A stretch of DNA of 9,431 nt from Chloroflexota bacterium (GTDB taxonomy: Bacteria > Chloroflexota > Anaerolineae > B4-G1), in contig QMOE01000054.1 of assembly GCA_003648125.1 (NCBI GenBank), positions 1 through 9,431 on the forward strand, given 5' to 3'. A model generated the notes under the pieces. That model was given only the letters and a program-made list of their open reading frames with translations. It did no database searches and was not told the origin of the DNA. How positions within the stretch are numbered: position 1 is the stretch's first letter; every line of letters starts with the position of its first letter. Of this stretch, positions 1-6,695 are shown in pieces. The position numbers and the translations under genes are program-made.

Positions 1-355
1 AACCCGCCGCCTCGTTGGACGGGAGGCGATCCAGGCGCTGGGGACAGGCGCGATTCTCGTCAATGCGTCGCGGGGGCCGGTGGTGGACGAGGCGGCGTTG
101 ATCGAGGCGTTGGAATCCGGGCAACTCGGCGGCGCGGGACTCGACGTTTACGACACAGAACCCCCCGCCCCCGACAATCCACTCTTCCAGATGGATCAGG
201 TGGCGCTCACGCCGCACCTGGCCAGTTTCACCGACGAGGGCCGCCAGCGGATGGGCTTGATGGCGGTGGAAGAAGTTCTGCGCGTCCTGCGCGGGGAAAA
301 ACCGCTGAATCTCGCCAACCCAGAGGTCTGGGAACACCGCCGCACGATTTCGTAA
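1..355 (+). CDS. D-isomer-specific 2-hydroxyacid dehydrogenase, C-terminal part
   Basis: The reading frame is open from the left edge (first full codon at base 2), so only the last 117 residues are seen. They match the end of the NAD-binding domain and the C-terminal closing segment of the D-2-hydroxyacid dehydrogenase family (phosphoglycerate dehydrogenase, glyoxylate/hydroxypyruvate reductase). All three catalytic positions known in the family can be placed: Arg in NASRGPVVDE (fragment residue 24), Glu in DVYDTEPP (53) and His in TPHLA (72). The tail ending in NPEVW is common in this family. Members reduce 2-oxoacids to D-2-hydroxyacids, or the reverse, with NAD(P)H in the cytoplasm. The substrate-specifying N-terminal domain lies outside the window, so the exact substrate is open. 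The next gene follows after 15 bases, which suggests one operon; reduction of an oxoacid made by that aldolase is a plausible role but inferred. Confidence 0.9.
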   Translation, partial: TRRLVGREAIQALGTGAILVNASRGPVVDEAALIEALESGQLGGAGLDVYDTEPPAPDNPLFQMDQVALTPHLASFTDEGRQRMGLMAVEEVLRVLRGEKPLNLANPEVWEHRRTIS

Positions 356-362
356 AAGGAGA
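356..362 (+). promoter_or_regulatory. Ribosome binding site deciding the aldolase start
   Basis: AAGGAGA sits directly after the upstream stop codon. Its GGAG core (358-361) is nine bases before the ATG at 371 but only three before an in-frame TTG at 365, so the ATG is the better start. Confidence 0.7.
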
Positions 363-370
363 CATTGACA

Positions 371-1144
371 ATGAAACCAAACGCATTACGGCGAAAACTT
401 GAGCAAGGAAACCCCGTCTACGGGACGATGATGCAGGCCGTGCCCTGGACGGCCGTCGGCCAGGTTATGGCACTGGCGGGTTGCGACTTTGTCTTTTTCG
501 ATATGGAGCACGGCCCGTTCAATATGGAAACCATCGCCACGATGGTCCAAGTGACCCGCCTGGCGGGCGTCGTGCCCCTGGTGCGCGTGCCGAACGACGA
601 GTATCACCTCATGGCGCGGGCGCTTGACGCCGGCGCACAAGGCATCATGATCCCGCGCATAGAAACAAAGTCCCAGGTCGAACACATCATCGAGTGTACC
701 ATGTACCCGCCGGTCGGGGATCGCGGCTGCTCGGTGACCAAAGGGCACAACGATTTTGCCGGGCAGAACCTGTGGGAATTTACCGAGGAGGCCAATCGGG
801 AGAACATGATCATCCTCCAAATCGAGCGGGCAGAAGCCGTGCAAGATATTGACGATCTGCTGTCCGTGCCCGGCGTGGGCGGCGCGATCCTCGGCCCGAA
901 CGACCTGGCACTCAGTATGGGCGTGCGGGATGATGACAAGCTAGGCGCTTTGGAGGAACCGATCCAGCGCGTGTTGGACGCCGCCCTGAAACACAAAATT
1001 CCCTGCGGCATCCACATTGCCAATCTGGATTGGCTGGCCGAGTGGCAGCGACGGGGAATGCAGTTGATGTGCTACTCGACCGACATCAACTTTTTGCGCA
1101 ATGGCGCGGCCAGCGGGATTAGAGAATTAAAAAGGAGAGGCTGA
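371..1144 (+). CDS. HpcH/HpaI family aldolase (class II, metal-dependent)
   Basis: This 257-residue protein has the usual length and motif order of the HpcH/HpaI aldolase family (HpaI, GarL, RhmA). The N-terminal part reads FFDMEHGPFN, with His47 at the position of the catalytic His; LVRVPND supplies Arg72, the conserved carboxylate-binding Arg. GAQGIMIPRIET and YPPVGDRG follow. The two metal ligands of the family are Glu152 (LQIERAEA) and Asp178 (LGPNDLALSMG). Known members cleave or form 4-hydroxy-2-oxoacids, giving pyruvate plus an aldehyde such as tartronate semialdehyde, succinate semialdehyde or lactaldehyde. The aldehyde used here cannot be told from sequence. The stop codon overlaps the next ATG by one base (TGATG), indicating translational coupling with the amidohydrolase. 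The upstream dehydrogenase could act on its products, which is inference. The start at 371 is chosen from ribosome-binding-site spacing. Confidence 0.93.
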   Translation: MKPNALRRKLEQGNPVYGTMMQAVPWTAVGQVMALAGCDFVFFDMEHGPFNMETIATMVQVTRLAGVVPLVRVPNDEYHLMARALDAGAQGIMIPRIETKSQVEHIIECTMYPPVGDRGCSVTKGHNDFAGQNLWEFTEEANRENMIILQIERAEAVQDIDDLLSVPGVGGAILGPNDLALSMGVRDDDKLGALEEPIQRVLDAALKHKIPCGIHIANLDWLAEWQRRGMQLMCYSTDINFLRNGAASGIRELKRRG

Positions 1145-2493
1145 TGAACAAGTTACTCATCAAAGGCGGACTGGTCGTTACGGTTGACGCCGACGACCGC
1201 ATCTTTCGCAATGGGAGCATCTACATTGAAGATAACGTCATCAAAGAGATTGGGCCGGCCACTGAGGTGGGCGACAAGGAAGGGGCCGAGGTCATTGACG
1301 CTTCCGGCAAGGTGGTCATTCCGGGATTTGTGAGTTGTCACAACCACCTGTATAGCTCGGTCGTGCGCAGCATCCCGGCCTCTGGGTTCGATAACGTGGA
1401 CTATTCCTTCATCTCCTGGATGGAGCGCTTTTGGCTGCCGCTGCTGGAGGATCGAGTGACGCAGGAGCAGATGTACGTCGGCACGCTGGCGAATATGATC
1501 GAGCACATCCGCAGCGGCATGACGACCACCACCGACACAGCCGAAGGCTCCTACGCCATCCCCGGCGCGCTGGACTATGTGGACCGGGCGGCGATGGAAT
1601 CCGGCATGCGGGCGGTGCTCTCGTTCGAGACGACGGGCCGCATCAGCGAGGAGAACGCGCGCTTGGGGCTGGAGGAGAACGTCAACTTTATCAAAAAGGC
1701 CCAGGCGCGTAACAACCGCGTCACCGGGCGCATCGGCGTCCACACCACGTTCACCTGCTCGACCGAACTGCTGCAAAAGGTACGCGCCACAGCGGACGAG
1801 ATCGGCGCCGGGGTGATGATGCACATGGCGGACGACCGCTATCACGTCTACGACACAACGCGGCGCTTTGGCCTGCGCCCCACCGCTTATCTCGAGGAGA
1901 TTGGCTTTCTGCGGCCAGACCTGATTCTGTTCCATTGCAGCTACCTCGACCCCTGGAAAGACCCGGCGATTTTCAAAAAGTACGACGTCAAAATCGCGCA
2001 CAACGCCGAATCGAACGCCATCTTTGGCTTTTGGCCCGACATGATGCCCTTCATCACGGAGGGGGTCACGGTCGGGCTGGGCACCGACGGCCAGACGCAC
2101 TCGATGTTCGAGATCATGCGCACGGCCCAGATGATCCACCGCATCAAGTACGAGAATTTGGAGATGCTGCCCGATCAGCAAATGCTGCGTATGGCGACCA
2201 TCGAAGGTGCCAAAGTGTTGCAGATGGAGGACCAGATCGGCTCCCTGGAAGTCGGGAAGAAAGCGGACGTGGTGCTGCTCAACGACCGCGCCACAGTGCC
2301 CCTGTTCGAGATCAACGTGGCGAATTACATCGTCGGCACGTGCGAGCGGGTGGACGTGAACACGGTGGTCATTGACGGCCAGGTGGTGATGAAGGACGGC
2401 GAGTTCCTGCTGGTGGACGAGGAGTCAGTGCGAGCCAAGACGCAAGCGGAAGCGATAAAGCTGTGGGAGGTAAACGGTTGGCCGACCCCGTAA
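1144..2493 (+). CDS. SsnA-like amidohydrolase (cytosine deaminase / chlorohydrolase-type)
   Basis: A full-length 449-residue member of the metal-dependent amidohydrolase superfamily, in the MTA/SAH deaminase-atrazine chlorohydrolase-SsnA branch. A short N-terminal beta segment with DASGKVVIPGFV leads into the metal motif CHNH (His66, His68). IGVH (His200) follows, then MMHMADD (His227), LFHCSYLD (His264) and GLGTDG (Asp315); a C-terminal urease-like beta domain ends with GQVVMKDGEF. The text around FETTGRISEEN, HMADDRYHVYD and GTDG-MFE resembles E. coli SsnA, compared from memory. Family members deaminate or hydrolyse N-heterocycles such as purine derivatives, using one Zn or Fe ion. Odd point: the catalytic Glu expected three residues after the third metal His is Asp230 here. 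AAGGAGAGG at 1132-1140 drives the ATG at 1144. The gene overlaps its neighbours on both sides, so it is co-translated with the aldolase and the M20 enzyme. Substrate unknown. Confidence 0.9.
   Translation: MNKLLIKGGLVVTVDADDRIFRNGSIYIEDNVIKEIGPATEVGDKEGAEVIDASGKVVIPGFVSCHNHLYSSVVRSIPASGFDNVDYSFISWMERFWLPLLEDRVTQEQMYVGTLANMIEHIRSGMTTTTDTAEGSYAIPGALDYVDRAAMESGMRAVLSFETTGRISEENARLGLEENVNFIKKAQARNNRVTGRIGVHTTFTCSTELLQKVRATADEIGAGVMMHMADDRYHVYDTTRRFGLRPTAYLEEIGFLRPDLILFHCSYLDPWKDPAIFKKYDVKIAHNAESNAIFGFWPDMMPFITEGVTVGLGTDGQTHSMFEIMRTAQMIHRIKYENLEMLPDQQMLRMATIEGAKVLQMEDQIGSLEVGKKADVVLLNDRATVPLFEINVANYIVGTCERVDVNTVVIDGQVVMKDGEFLLVDEESVRAKTQAEAIKLWEVNGWPTP
2465..2471 (+). promoter_or_regulatory. Ribosome binding site deciding the M20 hydrolase start
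   Basis: GGGAGGT lies inside the end of the amidohydrolase gene and is six bases before a TTG at 2478. An in-frame GTG at 2463 would overlap this site and has no comparable site of its own, so the TTG is preferred. Confidence 0.65.
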
Positions 2494-3683
2494 GTTTCTC
2501 TCCCCACGAGGTGGTGCAGTTCACCCAGGCAATCGTCCGGCAATCCAGCGTCACCGGCGGGGAAGGCGACCTGGGCCACTTCCTGGCTCGCGCTTTGGAA
2601 GAGTTCGGCCTGCGGGTCGAGCTGCAAGAAGCAGCGGCGGAGCGGTACAACCTGCTGGCCCTCTTGCCCGGCGACGATCCAGAGTTGAGTCTGCTCTTTC
2701 ACTCGCACATGGATACCGTCCCCTTTGGCGCGATGGCCGATCCGCTATCGGCCGAGATAGCAGACAATCATATCTGGGGCCGGGGATCGGTGGATCAAAA
2801 GGGCGGGTTAGCCGCGTCCGTCATGGCGCTGGCGACCATCGCCCGGTCGGGAGTCCGGCTAAAGCGCAGCCTGGGACTGGCCCTGGTCGTGGATGAGGAA
2901 TCGGAACACCGGGGAAGCATGGCACTGGTCGAGCGCGGTCTCCAGGCCCGCCAGGCTGTGGTCACCGAGCCGAGCGCGCTGCGACTGGTGGTCGGTTGCA
3001 AGGGCACGCTGCCTTTCCAGATTCGCGTACAGGGCAAGGCGGCTCACGGGGCGCGTCCCTGGCTGGGCGTCAACGCCGTCCACCATGCAATGCGGGTAGC
3101 GACGGCGCTTGAAGAACTGGACTATCCAGAGTATACTATTCCGGGGTATGGGCCGGTGCGGGGCAGCCTGAACCTGGGCGTCATTGAGGGCGGGCGGGCC
3201 TACAACATTGTGCCGGACGAGTGTTTGCTGTGGTTCGACCGGCGCACCGTGCCGGGTGAGAGCCAAGAGACGGTATTGGGAGAGGTTCAAGCCATCCTCG
3301 ACCGTCTTCCGGTGGATGCTGCTCTGAGCGTCGCCCGCCCCGACTGGGACTGGGAGCCGATCCGCGAACGGGGTCTCCGTCCGACCGTCACGCCAGCAGG
3401 CGCGCCCGTCCGGGAGATGGTGGCGCGCCATCACGAGTCAATCGTCGGCACCCCGGCGGAGGTCTATTTTACCGATGGCTACAACGAGATGGATTTTCTG
3501 ATCAACGATTTGAACATTCCAACGGTGCAATACGGGCCGGGCGATAGCGGCCTGTGTCACACCGACGAGGAACAGCTGAGTATTCCGCAACTCCTCGACG
3601 CGACTCGGGTGTACGTGGGAATTGCGTTGGAGGCGGCGGGGCACAACAACGGATTGGGAAAGGAACGGATTGAGAGAACGTAA
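2478..3683 (+). CDS. M20/M28-family metallohydrolase (ArgE/DapE/CPG2/YgeY-like)
   Basis: A 401-residue di-zinc hydrolase of the M20 peptidase family. Residues counted from the TTG start give LFHSHMDTVP (His77 ligand, Asp79 catalytic), GRGSVDQKGG (bridging Asp106), VVDEESEHRG (general-base Glu140 and ligand Glu141), VVTEPS (Glu164) and GPGDSGLCHTDEE (His361, the last ligand). GKAAHGARPW around His190 is the loop of the inserted dimerisation domain that reaches the partner active site. The metal set is complete and the length is normal, so it should be active. Family members remove acyl, succinyl, carbamoyl or amino-acid groups from an amide nitrogen. Candidate roles here include a deacylase, a carboxypeptidase, or a YgeY-like or allantoate-type amidohydrolase; sequence alone does not choose. 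It overlaps the SsnA-like gene by 16 bases, so the two are probably made together. The protein is cytoplasmic, with no signal peptide. It is the last gene before a 287-base non-coding gap. Confidence 0.92.
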   Translation: MADPVSFSPHEVVQFTQAIVRQSSVTGGEGDLGHFLARALEEFGLRVELQEAAAERYNLLALLPGDDPELSLLFHSHMDTVPFGAMADPLSAEIADNHIWGRGSVDQKGGLAASVMALATIARSGVRLKRSLGLALVVDEESEHRGSMALVERGLQARQAVVTEPSALRLVVGCKGTLPFQIRVQGKAAHGARPWLGVNAVHHAMRVATALEELDYPEYTIPGYGPVRGSLNLGVIEGGRAYNIVPDECLLWFDRRTVPGESQETVLGEVQAILDRLPVDAALSVARPDWDWEPIRERGLRPTVTPAGAPVREMVARHHESIVGTPAEVYFTDGYNEMDFLINDLNIPTVQYGPGDSGLCHTDEEQLSIPQLLDATRVYVGIALEAAGHNNGLGKERIERT

Positions 3684-3693
3684 CTACTCAGCC

Positions 3694-3805
3694 TGTCATT
3701 GCGAGGAACAAAGTGACGAAGCAATCTCCACCGTTGCTTACGTGTTGAGGGCAGGAGATTGCTTCGCGGAGTTTACCCTGAGGTATCGAAGGACTCGCAA
3801 TGACA
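3694..3805. repeat. 112-bp inverted-repeat element (MITE/REP-like)
   Basis: The outer arms are perfect 12-base inverted repeats: TGTCATTGCGAG at 3694-3705 and CTCGCAATGACA at 3794-3805. A second pair lies inside: CGAAGCAATCTCC at 3717-3729 and GGAGATTGCTTCG at 3754-3766. The spacer of the inner hairpin is 24 bases. The wording closely matches a palindromic repeat that recurs in many unrelated bacterial genomes and, when translated, gives the familiar spurious CHCEE-SDEAIS peptide. It starts ten bases after the M20 stop codon. It has no transposase and no run of T, so it is best read as a non-autonomous dispersed repeat rather than a dedicated terminator, although the folded RNA could still slow or protect transcripts between the enzyme operon and the transporter. 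Confidence 0.8.
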
Positions 3806-3898
3806 TAAAACTAATGGTCGCGTGAGAGAAAATCCGTTTCATTCTCAATTCGTTCTAGTGTTCTTCCGAGCAAGCAAACGTGAAGGAGGTGGTGGCTA

Positions 3899-3940
3899 TT
3901 GCGTTTTGTTGTAGAGAATCAAGTGTCTCGCCTTTTGTGA
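3899..3940 (+). CDS. Possible 13-residue leader peptide (very uncertain)
   Basis: A TTG codon eight bases after a near-consensus AAGGAGGT (3883-3890) opens a 13-codon frame reading MRFVVENQVSRLL and closing with TGA at 3938. The spacing is ideal for initiation, and the frame ends 30 bases before the lipoprotein ATG. An alternative GTG at 3892, read in another frame, would end in TAG at 3955-3957, touching the next ribosome binding site, but it is only one base from the Shine-Dalgarno. No attenuator-like run of one amino acid is present. It could be a translated leader, a chance ORF, or a remnant of a longer gene. Confidence 0.2.
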   Translation: MRFVVENQVSRLL

Positions 3941-3955
3941 AAAACATACCAGATT

Positions 3956-3962
3956 AGGAGGT
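3956..3962 (+). promoter_or_regulatory. Strong ribosome binding site of the lipoprotein gene
   Basis: AGGAGGT is close to a perfect anti-16S match and lies eight bases before the ATG at 3971. It is the strongest site in the window that serves a clear gene, which fits the high expression binding proteins need relative to their permeases. Confidence 0.8.
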
Positions 3963-3970
3963 AGAAAGAA

Positions 3971-5038
3971 ATGAAACACCTGACCAAGTTAATGATGTTG
4001 TTGCTCGTGGCGGCGATGTTGTTGCCGGCTTGCACGTTCGCAGTCACCGAGTCGACTGAAGAACCCGTAGTAGAACCAACGGAAGAGCCGGCTGCGGACG
4101 CTTCGGATATGTCCTTTGCCATGGTCACCGACCAGTCCGGCCTGGGCGACCAGGCGTTCAACGACGCGACATGGGAAGGCTTTACCGCGCTGAACGAAGA
4201 GTTCGGTATCCAGATCAAGGTCGTCGAGACGAATGAGCAGGCGCAGTACGTGCCCAATCTCAGCACGCTGGCCGAGCAGGAAGATGACCTGATCGTGGGC
4301 GTGGGCTTTTTGCTCAAGGATGCCGTCAACGAAGTCGCACCGCTCTACCCAGACATCCACTTTGCGCTGATTGACAACTTTGTGGATCAGCCTAACGTGG
4401 CCTGCATCCAGTTCGCCGAGAACGAGGGCGCGTTCCTGATGGGCGCCATCGCCGCCTACATGACCGAGTCCGGCAAGGTCGGTTTCGTCGGCGGCATGGA
4501 GACGGACGTGGTCAAAAAGTTCGAGGCCGGCTACCGCGCCGGCGTGATGACCATTGACCCCGATATGGAAGTGCTCGTCTCCTACGCCGGCGCGTTCAAC
4601 GACCCGGCCAAGGGGAAAGAGTTGGCGCTGGCGCAGTACGACCAGGGCGCCGACGTGGTCTTCCAGGTGGCCGGGTTCACCGGCACCGGCGTGATAGACG
4701 CCGCCGTGGAGCGGGATCAAATGGTCATCGGCGTGGACCGCGACCAGAACTATCTCGCGCCCGACAACGTCATCAGCTCGATGATGAAGGGACTCGGCGC
4801 GGGCGTCTACGACGTGGGCCAGATGGTCATCAATGGCGAGTTCGAGGGCGGCTCCTACCGCTATGGCATCAAGGAGGGCGGCATTGACTATGCCCCCAGC
4901 ACCGACAAAAACGTGCCAGCCGACACCATCGCCAAGATTGACGCGCTCAAGCAGATGATCATTGACGGCGAGATCGCGCCGCCAGCGACGCTGGACGAGC
5001 TAGAGTCGTTCACCCCGCCTGACATATCGGGCCTTTAG
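3971..5038 (+). CDS. BMP-family (PnrA/BmpA/NupN-like) substrate-binding lipoprotein
   Basis: This 355-residue protein is the extracytoplasmic binding component of the ABC importer encoded downstream. It begins with a lipoprotein signal (basic MKH, a hydrophobic stretch, then LLPAC with Cys21 as the lipidation site). A short acidic, Pro-rich linker follows at about residues 26-46, containing two EEP repeats, which tethers the domain to the membrane. The rest matches the BMP family (type I periplasmic-binding fold): TDQSGLGDQAFNDATWEG near residues 53-70, FAENEGAFLMGAIAA, VGFVGGME, FEAGYRAG, then AFNDPAKGKELALAQYDQGA and VIGVDRDQNYLAP. Characterised BMP proteins such as Treponema PnrA bind purine nucleosides, so a nucleoside-like ligand is the leading guess; the ligand here is not proven. 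It starts a new transcription unit after a 287-base gap and is followed by stable hairpins, which may keep its mRNA more abundant than the rest. Confidence 0.94.
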   Translation: MKHLTKLMMLLLVAAMLLPACTFAVTESTEEPVVEPTEEPAADASDMSFAMVTDQSGLGDQAFNDATWEGFTALNEEFGIQIKVVETNEQAQYVPNLSTLAEQEDDLIVGVGFLLKDAVNEVAPLYPDIHFALIDNFVDQPNVACIQFAENEGAFLMGAIAAYMTESGKVGFVGGMETDVVKKFEAGYRAGVMTIDPDMEVLVSYAGAFNDPAKGKELALAQYDQGADVVFQVAGFTGTGVIDAAVERDQMVIGVDRDQNYLAPDNVISSMMKGLGAGVYDVGQMVINGEFEGGSYRYGIKEGGIDYAPSTDKNVPADTIAKIDALKQMIIDGEIAPPATLDELESFTPPDISGL

Positions 5039-5050
5039 GATCGAACGAAC

Positions 5051-5081
5051 GGTAGGGGCGACCCTTGCGGTCGCCCCTACC
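5051..5081. repeat. Perfect 13-bp stem hairpin behind the lipoprotein gene
   Basis: GGTAGGGGCGACC at 5051-5063 pairs perfectly with GGTCGCCCCTACC at 5069-5081 around the five-base loop CTTGC. It starts 13 bases after the lipoprotein stop. No T tract follows, so it is not a standard Rho-independent terminator. A degraded copy lies at 7794-7819. An mRNA-stabilising or partial-termination role, as known for REP elements between malE and malF, is possible. Confidence 0.8.
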
Positions 5082-5091
5082 AGATGCAAAG

Positions 5092-5116
5092 TATGGCGGT
5101 TTTGCTAACCGCCATA
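5092..5116. repeat. Perfect 10-bp stem hairpin, second of three
   Basis: TATGGCGGTT at 5092-5101 pairs with AACCGCCATA at 5107-5116 across the loop TTGCT. It lies ten bases after the first hairpin and shares its last two bases with the third. Confidence 0.8.
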
Positions 5117-5139
5117 GGTCGGATAACAAATCCGACCTA
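5115..5139. repeat. Perfect 10-bp stem hairpin, third of three
   Basis: TAGGTCGGAT at 5115-5124 pairs with ATCCGACCTA at 5130-5139 across the loop AACAA. It ends 22 bases before the AAAAGGAG site of the ATPase gene, so it leaves that site free. Confidence 0.8.
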
Positions 5140-5161
5140 CAAGAAGGTATCCAGTGCCCAG

Positions 5162-5169
5162 AAAAGGAG
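5162..5169 (+). promoter_or_regulatory. Ribosome binding site deciding the ATPase start
   Basis: AAAAGGAG ends seven bases before a TTG at 5177. The alternative ATG at 5084 lies among the hairpins, has no such site, and would add 31 residues unlike the family. Confidence 0.7.
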
Positions 5170-5176
5170 CAAGCCC

Positions 5177-6694
5177 TTGACCACAGCCGTCGAAATGAAA
5201 AATATCGTCAGACAGTTTCCGGGCGTCCTGGCAAACGACCACGTCTGCCTGGAGGTAGAAAAAGGGGAGATTCACGGCCTGTTGGGGGAAAACGGCGCGG
5301 GCAAGACTACTCTGATGAACATCCTTTCCGGGCTGGCCGCTCCCGACGAAGGAGAAATCCTGCTGGATGGAAAACCAGTTCAGTTTGGGAGTTGCCTCGA
5401 CGCCATCGGGCGCGGAATCGGCATGGTTCACCAGCACTTTATGCTCATCCCCGTGTTCACCGTCGCCGAAAACCTTGTCCTGGGGAACGAACCCCGTAAA
5501 GGGCCGAGTCTCGACATCAAGCGGGCCAGGGAACTGGTGACCGAACTCTCCAAGCGCTACGGCCTAAAAGTGACCCCGGATGCGTTGATCCGCAACATCC
5601 CCGTCGGGATGCAGCAGCGGGTCGAGATCCTCAAGGCGCTATCGCGGGGCGCAGAGATCATGATCCTGGATGAACCGACCGCCGTTCTGACCCCTCAAGA
5701 GGTCGAAGAGCTGTACGCCATCATGCGCTCGCTGCGAGAGGCGGGCCACACGATCATCTTTATCACTCACAAGCTGCAAGAGGTCAAGGAAATCAGCGAC
5801 CGGGTGACGGTGCTGCGAGACGGCCGGGTGGTGGGCACGGTCGAGACGCAGGACGTGAGCCTCAAAGACCTGGCGCGGATGATGGTCGGGCGAGACGTCG
5901 TGCTGCGCGTGGAGAAAAAAGATCACGCGGCGGGAGAGGTCAAACTGCGCGTGGAGGGTTTGCGGGCCAACAATTCACGGGGATTGCCCGCGCTGAAGGA
6001 TGTGTCGCTCCAGGTGCGAGCCGGAGAGATCGTGGGCGTCGCCGGTGTGGCCGGGAATGGGCAGTCGGAACTGGTCGAGGTCATCACCGGCCTGCGACGG
6101 CGTGAAAGCGGGCGGGTTTCCCTGGACGCTCTTGAAATTTCTGATATGACGCCGCGCGAACGGATGTACGCCGGCCTGGGACACATTCCTCAGGATCGCC
6201 AGCGGCGCGGATTGGTGATGAACTTTTCGTTGATTGATAACTTTATACTGGGTTTCGAGGATTCGCCCCCTTTCATCCACGGCCCAATGCTGGACTATGC
6301 CGAGGCTGACCGGTTTGCGCGTGAATCCATCGAGATGTTCGATGTGCGCGCGCCGGGGCCGGACGTGTTGGCCCGCACCCTCTCTGGCGGGAATCAGCAA
6401 AAGGCAATCGTGGCCCGCGAGCTTCAGCGCGACCCCAAGGTGCTCATCGCCGCGCAACCCACGCGCGGCCTCGACGTGGCGGCCATCGAGTTCGTCCACA
6501 ACAAGCTGGTCGAACTGCGGGAGCAGGACAAGGCGGTGTTGTTGATCTCGATGGAACTGACCGAGATACTCGATCTCTGCGACCGGATCCTGGTCATGTA
6601 CGAAGGGGAAATCGTCGGCGAGTTCGAGGCTGGCGAGGCCACGCCCGAACGCCTGGGGCTTTTGATGGCCGGTAGTCAGGAAGGCGGTGTCTAG
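5177..6694 (+). CDS. Nucleoside/sugar-type ABC importer ATPase, two fused domains (NupO/YufO-like)
   Basis: A 505-residue protein with two fused ABC domains, the normal size for the RbsA/MglA/NupO group. It powers uptake from the cytoplasmic face of the two permeases. Domain 1 has Walker A GENGAGKTT (residues 37-45), Q-loop Gln86, a signature reading PVGMQQ (142-147) where LSGGQ is usual elsewhere, Walker B IMILDEP (161-167) and switch His198. Domain 2 has a degenerate Walker A, GVAGNGQSE (290-298), the classic signature LSGGNQQK (402-409), and AAQPTRGLD (425-433), in which Gln replaces the catalytic Glu. One good and one weakened ATP site is typical of this family, not damage. The TTG start is chosen from the ribosome binding site. 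Permease 1 begins one base after the stop codon, so those two are coupled; the lipoprotein gene is 138 bases upstream. Confidence 0.94.
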   Translation: MTTAVEMKNIVRQFPGVLANDHVCLEVEKGEIHGLLGENGAGKTTLMNILSGLAAPDEGEILLDGKPVQFGSCLDAIGRGIGMVHQHFMLIPVFTVAENLVLGNEPRKGPSLDIKRARELVTELSKRYGLKVTPDALIRNIPVGMQQRVEILKALSRGAEIMILDEPTAVLTPQEVEELYAIMRSLREAGHTIIFITHKLQEVKEISDRVTVLRDGRVVGTVETQDVSLKDLARMMVGRDVVLRVEKKDHAAGEVKLRVEGLRANNSRGLPALKDVSLQVRAGEIVGVAGVAGNGQSELVEVITGLRRRESGRVSLDALEISDMTPRERMYAGLGHIPQDRQRRGLVMNFSLIDNFILGFEDSPPFIHGPMLDYAEADRFARESIEMFDVRAPGPDVLARTLSGGNQQKAIVARELQRDPKVLIAAQPTRGLDVAAIEFVHNKLVELREQDKAVLLISMELTEILDLCDRILVMYEGEIVGEFEAGEATPERLGLLMAGSQEGGV

Positions 6695-6695
6695 C

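Larger units (their letters stand above)
3806..3970 (+). other. Leader region of the importer operon
   Basis: These 165 bases, more AT-rich than the genes around them, separate the inverted-repeat element from the lipoprotein start. I see no gene of normal size, no clear -35/-10 pair and no recognisable riboswitch; in particular there is no purine-riboswitch-like core. A promoter is expected here because a new functional unit begins, but I cannot place it. Two strong Shine-Dalgarno sequences are present, AAGGAGGT at 3883-3890 and AGGAGGT at 3956-3962. The second serves the lipoprotein gene. The first may serve a very short leader peptide. Confidence 0.5.

Noticed and set aside
1153..2181. Long minus-strand ORF of 342 codons opposite the SsnA-like gene
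   Set aside because: Shadow frame of a GC-rich gene; the + strand protein has complete family motifs, and the antisense product has none.
3622..3825. Small + strand ORF of 67 codons across the end of the M20 gene and the inverted repeat
   Set aside because: Its middle is the translation of the palindromic repeat (CHCEEQSDEAIS), a well-known spurious product, and its beginning overlaps the M20 gene in another frame.
3806..3970. Purine riboswitch controlling a nucleoside importer
   Set aside because: I looked for the conserved junction core and paired loops and did not see them; only short, weak stems are present.
3989..4720. Minus-strand ORF of 243 codons opposite the lipoprotein gene
   Set aside because: Shadow frame rich in His, Val, Gly and Asp, with no recognisable motif; the + strand BMP protein explains the region.
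5051..5139. Rho-independent terminator behind the lipoprotein gene
   Set aside because: The stems are strong but no run of T follows any of them, and the operon clearly continues.
5084..5176. N-terminal extension of the ATPase from an upstream ATG
   Set aside because: The extra 31 residues are encoded by hairpin DNA, lack a ribosome binding site and do not resemble the family; the TTG at 5177 has a well-spaced site.
5603..6476. Damaged ATPase suggested by the non-LSGGQ first signature, the weak second Walker A and Gln in place of the catalytic Glu
   Set aside because: These are ordinary traits of the RbsA/MglA/NupO double-domain ATPases.
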